From Lentisphaeria bacterium (lineage in GTDB: Bacteria; Verrucomicrobiota; Lentisphaeria; Victivallales; Victivallaceae): a stretch of DNA of 55,122 nt. The stretch covers positions 1-55,122 of the forward strand of contig JAFSTC010000035.1 of NCBI GenBank assembly GCA_017450705.1. The letters are read 5' to 3'. The position numbers and the translations under genes are program-made. The number at the start of each line of letters is the position of its first letter. The stretch's first letter is position 1. The notes under the pieces are model-generated. The model was given only the letters and a program-made list of their open reading frames with translations. It did not search any database and was not told where the DNA came from. This document shows positions 48,708 to 55,122 of the stretch, piece by piece.

Positions 48708-51545
48708 TTATTGTTTTGGCGAAACCTCTGTGACTTCTATCTGGTCAAACCATGCTTCACCTTCCGCATTCCAGATCCACATGCTCAGCCTGGCCTCCCT
48801 TCCTTGACCTGTGTCCGCCGGAGTGGTGAACTCCATGCTTATCCGGTGCCAGGGCGTCGTACCGAGTTCACGAATTCGCGGAAGGGCAATCCCTTTACTC
48901 TTGTTGAAATAAAGATACATCCCTGCTCCGCGTCTTCCCACCAAGTTTCTGGTTTTCAAAAAATAGGTCAGCCGATATTTCGTATTCGGCTTCATTTCCG
49001 GCAGCTTGAAGCCGGAGCTCATCCGCATCTCTTTGACATTTTTGAAATGCATGCTTTGCCCGTCAGTGATGAAGATTCGGTTGTCAAGACCATATTCTTG
49101 CCCGCCATTGACACCGCCGCTGCGCCAGCAATGACGTTTTTTTCTGTCGGAAAAATCTTCTTTCAGAAGATATTTTCTGGTGTCCGGCTTGAAGGATATC
49201 CTGCCCCAGTTTTCAATCGCATGAAATCCCCCGCGGAGACCGGAGTTCGGACTCCACTGATAGTCGGACACCTTAAATTTGGTCCCTTTCAACGCACGGT
49301 GCCGACAGAAATTGACCGGGAACGAATCATTGATTGCCCCCAGGTCTTTCAGAGGGATCGTTACAGCCACAGTCCAGCCATCGGTCCGCTTAATCGTCTG
49401 CGCGACTGCAGAACTGTTCCAACTGATGTCGCCCATCTTGCCCTGTTCACAACGGTAATCGGTCAACGCGCCATTGGCGTTAACTGCGAAATGATAGTAC
49501 ACCTTGCGGTCTCCCGATGGATTGAGCATCACCTCCACATCGGAATCTTCAAAGATTTCCGAATTGTCCCGCCCCGTATGAGTTGCGAGCAAATCAGCCA
49601 TGCGGGGTTCTTCGCAGTCGAAGGTGACGGTCAGATTTTCCTGACTCCGGGAGAGAGTGACTTTTGTATTGACTTCATTGATCTCGCTCTTGCACGGACG
49701 CAACCAGACTGTCCCCGGACAATGGGCAAGCCATGAATCAAGAGCATCCTGATTTTCCTGATATTGTTTCAGTGCGGCTTCCAGCGGTCCCAGCAGATGC
49801 TTCCGGATGAAATTGATTCGTTTGGCTGCGCTCTTGTTGCCGGCCGCGGCTTTCAATGCCTGGTCGAAGAGCTCGTTGTATTCCTTCATCTTTTCCGGCG
49901 AGTAGATTGTCGTCCATATCTGGTGGGCAGTTGGAATGCGGGTAACCGGTCCAAGTCCGGTGTCGACGGTATTGCCCAGTATTTTTGTGCCCCAGGCTTC
50001 TTCCAGCGCATCGTAGAATTTTTTCATCATCGGGGCACCCTTGCCGAACATGACGCGATAGTGGTCGTTCAGGATTTCTTCCGTGCTCAAGCTGTTGTTC
50101 CACAACTTTTTCGACAAAATGTAGTAATTCAGATACTGAAACAACTGATAATCGGATTCAGATTCAAAATAGCCGCCGTCGATCAAGCCTTTATTGGCAT
50201 CTATGAATTCACCCAGGCGCCGTGGCAACATTGGCGGAGCGCCGGGGATAACCTTGTTCATGTGCTTTCCGATCGCATAAGTCCAGACAGCGACTGGGTT
50301 CCCGATTTTTTTATACCAAGAACGGATTTTTTCGGTATCGTTCCGGTTTGCTCCCAGCCCGAGCACCGCCACTTGGACTCGGATATTGTCCGGGAGGTCG
50401 AAATCCGGTATCTTGTCGTATGGAGAGTAGGCCATTTGCGCCACTCCGCCCTTGATTCCTTCTTTTTTCAGCCGCTCTGCGATTTCCGCAGTGAATCCCC
50501 ACATGAAATTGCTGACAGCCTGACGCTGTTTCGGATCGCTATAGATCTTTCCTCGGCCCGGTTCAGCGATTTTTCGGCACTTTTCGCAGCCGCACCAGTA
50601 CAGCCAGTCGGGCGGCATGATGTTGAAGAATCCTTTGCCCCCGTTGTTGTAGCGCCAGCGGGAAATTTCCCGACTGGATGACGGCTGATGAGTCAGCCAC
50701 GCTTTCGCATCCTGAAAAATCACATCCCTGACCCCGCTGTTGAAACAGAGATGGCCTGTATGCCGGATATCACTTTCTTTGCATCGGCGACCATCGGTCA
50801 TCAGGGCGAAATACTCCGGATGGGTCTCTCCAAAACGTCTGATCAGATCCAGACGGGTCAGGCCGTGTCCATACTGAATCATGGTTTCGGAAAAACGCAG
50901 CCGAACTCTGGTCAGACTATCCCCGTTCGGACGCCCTTTTTCACCGTAGCCCGGGTAGCAGATCCGCTTGAACGCCGATGAAAAGTTCCGCAAACTCATG
51001 TCCGGTCGTTCCAGAATATTGATTTTTTCAGGCAGGTACAGCGCCCCTTTGGACGGGACTACCGTTCCGTGCGGTCCGACAAAGAAGAACCGGGTATCCG
51101 CAAAGCGTTCCAAAAAATCATATACTGCGCTCAGCGTGCCCCGCCGATAGGCTTGCTCCCACGAGTTTTGCAGCGGCGTTTTTTCCCGATCGTCCCGACC
51201 AGCCAAAAACACCTGTTTCCCTTTCCGGATGATGTAATAACCCTCGTCCGGCAGTTTGTTCACGTCAATTCCAGCAGCTTTCGAATACGAGTTGTCGCCC
51301 AAGATCAATGCGATTTTACTGCCCGACGGCTGTGATACCACCGGGAACTTGACCCCGGTGGCCTGCTTCAGGAATTCCTGCAGTTCTCCGGCCGCGAAAT
51401 CCAGAAGCGGGATACGATTCTCCACAACGATTTCAAGTTCGCGGATTTTTTCTATCTCACCGGATATTTCCGTGATTCTCGGGGGCGACGCCATGCTCAG
51501 AAGGCAGACTGTCAGCAGGGCGGCTGTCACGATTTTCTTTTTCAT
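48708..51545 (-). CDS. Secreted DUF4838 glycosidase-like protein with C-terminal carbohydrate-binding modules
   Basis: A 945-residue exported protein. Signal peptide KKKIVTAALLTVCLLSMAS is followed by an alpha-glucuronidase-like N-terminal domain (FAAGELQEFLKQATGVKFPV, YIIRKGKQVFLAGRDDREK), then the DUF4838 region (about 190-460) with WLYWCGCEKCRKIAEP, a CxxC that often marks the family, and GYFESESDYQLFQYLNYYIL. Residues about 610-790 resemble a CBM9-like domain (NLTVTFDCEEPRM, DSDVEVMLNPSGDRKVYYHF), and the end (GFKLPEMKPNTKYRLTYFLK) another CBM-like sandwich. Activity is uncharacterised. RBS GGGAGAGGA. It is 17 bases after the pseudopilin gene. Confidence 0.85.
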   Translation of the reverse strand: MKKKIVTAALLTVCLLSMASPPRITEISGEIEKIRELEIVVENRIPLLDFAAGELQEFLKQATGVKFPVVSQPSGSKIALILGDNSYSKAAGIDVNKLPDEGYYIIRKGKQVFLAGRDDREKTPLQNSWEQAYRRGTLSAVYDFLERFADTRFFFVGPHGTVVPSKGALYLPEKINILERPDMSLRNFSSAFKRICYPGYGEKGRPNGDSLTRVRLRFSETMIQYGHGLTRLDLIRRFGETHPEYFALMTDGRRCKESDIRHTGHLCFNSGVRDVIFQDAKAWLTHQPSSSREISRWRYNNGGKGFFNIMPPDWLYWCGCEKCRKIAEPGRGKIYSDPKQRQAVSNFMWGFTAEIAERLKKEGIKGGVAQMAYSPYDKIPDFDLPDNIRVQVAVLGLGANRNDTEKIRSWYKKIGNPVAVWTYAIGKHMNKVIPGAPPMLPRRLGEFIDANKGLIDGGYFESESDYQLFQYLNYYILSKKLWNNSLSTEEILNDHYRVMFGKGAPMMKKFYDALEEAWGTKILGNTVDTGLGPVTRIPTAHQIWTTIYSPEKMKEYNELFDQALKAAAGNKSAAKRINFIRKHLLGPLEAALKQYQENQDALDSWLAHCPGTVWLRPCKSEINEVNTKVTLSRSQENLTVTFDCEEPRMADLLATHTGRDNSEIFEDSDVEVMLNPSGDRKVYYHFAVNANGALTDYRCEQGKMGDISWNSSAVAQTIKRTDGWTVAVTIPLKDLGAINDSFPVNFCRHRALKGTKFKVSDYQWSPNSGLRGGFHAIENWGRISFKPDTRKYLLKEDFSDRKKRHCWRSGGVNGGQEYGLDNRIFITDGQSMHFKNVKEMRMSSGFKLPEMKPNTKYRLTYFLKTRNLVGRRGAGMYLYFNKSKGIALPRIRELGTTPWHRISMEFTTPADTGQGREARLSMWIWNAEGEAWFDQIEVTEVSPKQ

Positions 51546-51563
51546 TGTCCTCTCCCGTCAGAC

Positions 51564-52307
51564 TCAATATGAAGGCCCGTATTCCCAAAACGACTTCTCG
51601 TTGCGTGCATTATAATTGTAGATGTCAGGGATTGCCGCCATCTTGCGGTATTCCACATGCCCGTCCAGCATCATAATGTTGCAGCCGTCGGAATGGATGG
51701 GCCAAGGGCAATTGTCTGCCTCGGATGCAGTGCTTTTCCACGAGAGGTCGATATAGCTGCTCTTGGAGTCCATCAGCAGGAAGTTTCGGGAGGGATACTT
51801 CAATTTCGGCAGGAAAACACCGACCATGTCTTTGATGGTTTCATTGTTGGTTCCGAGCGTGTATTTAGATGTTCCCTGTGTCAGCGGGGTTTGCGCCGGA
51901 CAAGCGAATTTCATGTAAGTCCCGCTTGATGTTATCAAACCGAAATCACTGATGGATCTGGTTGTGTAAGCGTGCACGTAGGGTGCGAAGTATCCGGCAG
52001 GAGTTGTTTCCTGTTTGACCAGATTGCCTGCCCAGAAACTGTGTGCACAGGTTGAAATACGGGGACCGTCTTTTTTGGGCGGAACCCAGTCCCCGTGGTC
52101 GGACGCATACTGCATGATAACTTTGGCAAACTGGCCGATGTTGGATGCACAGGAGATTGCCTGCGCTTTTGCTCTGGCCATCTGCAGGGCGGGCATGAGC
52201 ATGGCGGCCAATATGGCGATGATGGCGATCACGACGAGGAGCTCGATAAGAGTGAAACAGGATCGCATAGCTCCGGTTATGCAACTTGGGTTTGACGATT
52301 TTTTCAT
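51564..52307 (-). CDS. Pseudopilin with H-X9-DG motif
   Basis: A 247-residue prepilin-like protein. A short basic leader (MKKSSNPSCITGAMRSC) precedes [20 protein letters not shown] with Glu at +5; the residue before the cut is Cys, not Gly. Near the end, HSDGCNIMMLDGHVEY fits the H-X9-DG signature of prepilin-type processing-associated proteins in PVC bacteria. Start at 52307 taken over an upstream in-frame ATG because AAGGGGAAA precedes it and the leader has normal length. It lies between the SGNH and DUF4838 genes in the same direction, mirroring the pseudopilin in the GH16 operon. Confidence 0.9.
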   Translation of the reverse strand: MKKSSNPSCITGAMRSCFTLIELLVVIAIIAILAAMLMPALQMARAKAQAISCASNIGQFAKVIMQYASDHGDWVPPKKDGPRISTCAHSFWAGNLVKQETTPAGYFAPYVHAYTTRSISDFGLITSSGTYMKFACPAQTPLTQGTSKYTLGTNNETIKDMVGVFLPKLKYPSRNFLLMDSKSSYIDLSWKSTASEADNCPWPIHSDGCNIMMLDGHVEYRKMAAIPDIYNYNARNEKSFWEYGPSY

Positions 52308-52402
52308 AATTTCCCCTTCTTTCTTTTTTGTTGCCGGATCACGCAAAAGCGCGAGTCCTCTCTTTTTATGCTGTTTCGACTAAGTGGTCAGTTTAACTCT
52401 TT

Positions 52403-53569
52403 TTATTTTGTTTTCTGTTTGTTCTCCTCCAGCCAGGCTTTCAGACAACAGTAAAGCGTATCGCCCATCTGACAGTACCCCGCTCGGGCAGGATGGACTC
52501 CGTTGTTTTGTCGCCGGATTTTGGAGGGATTTCCCTCGTTGACCGACTCGTTCATTGTCGGGAAATTGTTTTCCGTGTCAATGTTGATGTAAACAGGGAC
52601 GATATTGAATTTCAGTTCTTTGCTCTTCTGAAGAAGCGCACGGTTATAGTAATCCAGATTTTTACGGTACTGCCAACTGGTCTGTCTGCAGGCATAATTC
52701 GCTCCGAAACCATCCTGGCTCGCGCCGGGGATATGTTGGAACACAAAGATTGCCGGTTCAGGTTTGAGTTTCCTGAATTCCGCAATCAGTTTCTCCATGT
52801 TTGCCATGGATTTTTGCGTGATTTCGGCAAGAGTTTCATCTGAGGCCCGGAGAAAATCGTTCAGTCCCAACTGAAAACTGACCGCATCGGGAATTTTTCC
52901 GCTGTTGTTGCGTTTGAAATACTCGCTGAGATCGAACACTCCCTTTCCGTCTTTTTCAAAGATGAACGGACTGTTACGACCGAGCGGTCGATCCGGGTGC
53001 ATGCCGTCGTTTTGGGATTGTCCCATGACGGCCCAGCGTGTCAGAAACGAATCCCAGCGCCAGCCTCCGTACCCTTCGTGTCTGCCGAGCCCACGGCTTC
53101 GGGTTCCAATACTGGTGAATTCCGGATTGCCCGGCCTCTGCATCAACTCCGCCACGCGATTGGGATAATGTCCTGCGCCTGTTTGACTCGCCCCGATCAT
53201 AAGCAAAGAGAATCTCCTGCCCTTGCCGGCATCTTCCGGAACAACTACCAGTTCCGATTCGGCTTCTGCAGCGACTCCGTTTTCACTGATGACACGGATT
53301 TTCCATTTCCAGGTTCCGACATCTTCCTTTTTGGGGGCAAATCGCCATCTTTTCAAGTCGTTCCGCCCTTTTTCGCAGTCTACGTCAAACACATAATTGG
53401 CGGGGTTGATCACGGTCACGATATTGTTGAAATACACGTTCATTTCCACGCCCGGAACGGCATAGAGCTTTTCGGGGATGAGCAACCGGACATTTTCGGC
53501 AGCGGACGACACACCCACCAACAATGCCAGCATTGCAACAGTCAGTGATTTACAGCTCTGTTTTTGCAT
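52403..53569 (-). CDS. Secreted SGNH-family hydrolase, copy 2
   Basis: A 388-residue exported esterase-like protein, close paralog of 33502-34683: in the N-terminal domain only 7 of about 67 aligned residues differ. Signal peptide SLTVAMLALLVGVSSAAE, Ig-like domain, then nucleophile S128 in LMIGASQTGAG, LGLNDFL and the His in NNGVHPARAGY. As in copy 1, Asn stands where the DxxH Asp is expected. Despite near-identical protein, its DNA is visibly less GC-rich than copy 1, so the split is old or one copy was acquired and has adjusted its codon use. RBS GGAG. Confidence 0.85.
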   Translation of the reverse strand: MQKQSCKSLTVAMLALLVGVSSAAENVRLLIPEKLYAVPGVEMNVYFNNIVTVINPANYVFDVDCEKGRNDLKRWRFAPKKEDVGTWKWKIRVISENGVAAEAESELVVVPEDAGKGRRFSLLMIGASQTGAGHYPNRVAELMQRPGNPEFTSIGTRSRGLGRHEGYGGWRWDSFLTRWAVMGQSQNDGMHPDRPLGRNSPFIFEKDGKGVFDLSEYFKRNNSGKIPDAVSFQLGLNDFLRASDETLAEITQKSMANMEKLIAEFRKLKPEPAIFVFQHIPGASQDGFGANYACRQTSWQYRKNLDYYNRALLQKSKELKFNIVPVYINIDTENNFPTMNESVNEGNPSKIRRQNNGVHPARAGYCQMGDTLYCCLKAWLEENKQKTK

Positions 53570-53644
53570 TCTGTGATCTCCGTAAAACCAATTTCGAAAG
53601 TTTGATTTTCGCCCAACAATAAAGTTTTGAAGTTACTTCTCGTT

Positions 53645-54853
53645 TCAGCCGAGGATTTCGGACATTTCCACTATTCTGTGCTGACGGCGGGAAAATTCGG
53701 CAGCCTGTCCAAGCGCAGTTGCCACCAGTCCCTGTTCCGCAGTGGAAGAGGCCTCTTCTTCGCCTCGCAATACGTTGCAGAAGGTATCGACCAGACGGGG
53801 ATCAGCTCCGCCGTGTCCGCCCTGTTCCTTGTTGATATGATAAGTGACTATCTCGCCGCCCCAGCGCGGAGTAATGGTAATCGTCCGATCGGTCAAGCTG
53901 ACTTCCGCCATTCCGCGGTCTCCGACGATCGTATAAATACGGTCGTTTTTGCTGCCGATGAAGGTTTCGAACAGACCAACTTTAATATCGTTCTCGTATT
54001 CGACCATCGCCATGCCGTTGTCATGGTTGTCCTTGTCGGAAAGATACATGCAAAGGTTCTTGACATATCCGTCGACGGCCTGGGCCTCGGGCCCCCATTG
54101 TGCCAGCAATTTCTCGGAAAGGATGTATTTGTCCGGACATTTGTCTTTGTAATGGCACACATTACATGAGGGGCCGGGTTCGTGACCGGCTTCAACCGGG
54201 AACGGGATGCCTTCGCGATTGAGCACGTTCACGGCAGCAAACGAGGTCACGCGCAAAGGCTTCGGAAACCCCAACAGCCAATTGAAAATATCGAAGTCAT
54301 GACTGGCCTTATGATTCCAAAGCCCCCCGGTTTTCGAAAACAACCGATTCCAGCGAGACATGTAGGTTCGTCCGCCATCGTAGAATTCCCGGTTTTCGGC
54401 AAGGAAGACTTTGCCCAGCGTCCCCCCATCGATGATTTCCTTCAACCGCTTCAACACGGCATTGTGGCGGAGATTGAAGCCGATCATCACGATTTTTCCC
54501 GACCGTTTGGCCGTCTCGACAATATCGCGTCCGTCGGCGACATTGGTTGCGAGGGGTTTGTCGATCAGGACATTCCAACCGTGCTTCAATGCGGTCACGG
54601 CGCAGTCGCGGTGGCAACAATCGGGACTGGCGATGATGACGCCGTCAAGCTGTTCCTTGTCCGCCATATCGTCGATATTGATATAGACGGGCGGATTGAT
54701 ATTCAGAATTTTTGCCGCTGCGGAAGCGCGTACGTGATTAGGATCGCACAAGGCAGCGATTTCGACATCGCTTCGTTCCTTGAGCCGCATTCCAAAGCAG
54801 TCGGTACCGCGCGATCCCATGCCGATGATTCCAATTCGAAGTTTTTTCTCCAT
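53645..54853 (-). CDS. Gfo/Idh/MocA-family oxidoreductase
   Basis: A 402-residue NAD(P)-dependent dehydrogenase. The N-terminal Rossmann fold starts KLRIGIIGMGSRGTDCFG, the catalytic lysine is K99 in LIDKPLA (the EKP position), and SHDFDIFNWLLG belongs to the C-terminal domain. CNVCHYKDKCP near 230 holds three cysteines, an insertion seen in some members. The family oxidises sugars, inositols and amino sugars or acts in NAD-dependent glycosidase-like chemistry; the substrate is not readable. GGAGG lies before the ATG. Nearest upstream gene ends 63 bases before it on the same strand. Confidence 0.9.
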   Translation of the reverse strand: MEKKLRIGIIGMGSRGTDCFGMRLKERSDVEIAALCDPNHVRASAAAKILNINPPVYINIDDMADKEQLDGVIIASPDCCHRDCAVTALKHGWNVLIDKPLATNVADGRDIVETAKRSGKIVMIGFNLRHNAVLKRLKEIIDGGTLGKVFLAENREFYDGGRTYMSRWNRLFSKTGGLWNHKASHDFDIFNWLLGFPKPLRVTSFAAVNVLNREGIPFPVEAGHEPGPSCNVCHYKDKCPDKYILSEKLLAQWGPEAQAVDGYVKNLCMYLSDKDNHDNGMAMVEYENDIKVGLFETFIGSKNDRIYTIVGDRGMAEVSLTDRTITITPRWGGEIVTYHINKEQGGHGGADPRLVDTFCNVLRGEEEASSTAEQGLVATALGQAAEFSRRQHRIVEMSEILG

Positions 54854-54916
54854 AAAACAGCAGCCTCCATACCTGTAATGACGTTGGTGTCCTTTGTAAA
54901 ACCTTAAATTTTTTGT

Positions 54917-55122
54917 TCAAAAAACAGTCTTTTTTGTTTCCCTCTGCGGCGAGTCGGATTCCAGTTCCCGAAGAATTTCAGCGCAGGAAATGATTTTTTC
55001 CTTCAAATCGTTCAGGGAATAAAAATAATGATTGCTCGCCTCAAAACCGATCCTCGAATCGCATCGGACCAATTCATGCAGACGTTTTGCCAGCACGATC
55101 TCTTCCTCAGCACATTTCCGCA
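54917..55122 (-). CDS. C-terminal end of a gene running off the window
   Basis: An open frame enters from the right edge and stops with TGA at 54917-54919; about 68 residues are visible, including AEEEIVLAKRLHELVRC and SRIGFEASNHYFYSLNDLKE, ending RETKKTVF. The helical style and the SRIGFEASNHYFY segment fit the C-termini of large alpha-glucuronidase/DUF4838-like proteins of glycan clusters, but this is too little for a firm family. It is the first visible gene of the minus-strand cluster. Confidence 0.6.
   Translation of the reverse strand, partial: RKCAEEEIVLAKRLHELVRCDSRIGFEASNHYFYSLNDLKEKIISCAEILRELESDSPQRETKKTVF

Noticed and set aside
1-55122. CRISPR arrays, rRNA genes, full insertion sequences, prophage genes
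   Set aside because: None seen: the repeats present are protein-coding (giant gene), operator-like or the single small mobile element.

Overview
The window looks like chromosome of a glycan-degrading member of the PVC superphylum, most likely Lentisphaerota (Victivallales-type). This is inferred from gene content, not proven. The signs are pseudopilin genes (one with an H-X9-DG motif) embedded in glycoside hydrolase operons, AraC regulators next to them, a giant AIDA-type repeat protein ending in FG-GAP repeats, a PknB-type kinase with DWG in place of DFG, and a DUF4838 hydrolase. Most of the window is GC-rich; parts beyond the tRNA near 42.2 kb are clearly less so.

Layout. (1) 1-4.1 kb, minus strand: a housekeeping operon of a very short alanyl-tRNA synthetase, a STAS protein, a DnaQ/ExoX-like exonuclease and an unknown protein. 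(2) 4.2-13.9 kb, minus strand: one 3,240-residue strand-loop-strand repeat protein. (3) 14.3-20.2 kb: an AraC regulator diverging from a three-gene operon of a DegT aminotransferase, a DUF4910/M28-like peptidase fused to an AAC(3)-type N-acetyltransferase, and a creatininase-family amidohydrolase. (4) 20.4-22.7 kb: a membrane Ser/Thr kinase with a dCache sensor. (5) 22.7-23.1 kb: a 388-bp element with terminal inverted repeats and a perfect 8-bp target duplication, full of hairpins. (6) 23.3-37.9 kb: an AraC regulator diverging from a ten-gene-plus operon: pseudopilin, three tandem GH16 enzymes, a GHL10-like barrel, an FG-GAP protein, an SGNH hydrolase, an N-acetylneuraminate-lyase-like aldolase, two small Cys-containing proteins and a neutral-ceramidase-like hydrolase. 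(7) 38-42.1 kb: a GH95-like and a GHL6-like glycosidase, each with its own promoter. (8) 42.1-44 kb: tRNA-Phe with an inverted partial copy of itself, structured intergenic DNA and two small orphan genes. (9) 44.1-55.1 kb, minus strand: a second glycan cluster (GH2, GH20, DUF4838, pseudopilin, a second SGNH hydrolase, a Gfo/Idh/MocA oxidoreductase and the end of another gene).

How it may work together. Proteins with export signals (GH16 trio, two SGNH esterases, DUF4838 protein, pseudopilins) would act outside the cytoplasm on a complex, probably acylated polysaccharide or host glycan. GH95-like, GHL6-like, GHL10-like, GH2 and GH20 proteins have no visible signal peptide and may finish released oligosaccharides inside. 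The aldolase and Gfo/Idh enzymes would handle the released sugars. Substrate assignments (for instance mucin O-glycan) are inference.

Promoters are unusually readable here: many upstream regions match TTGAAA-N16/17-TAnnTT.
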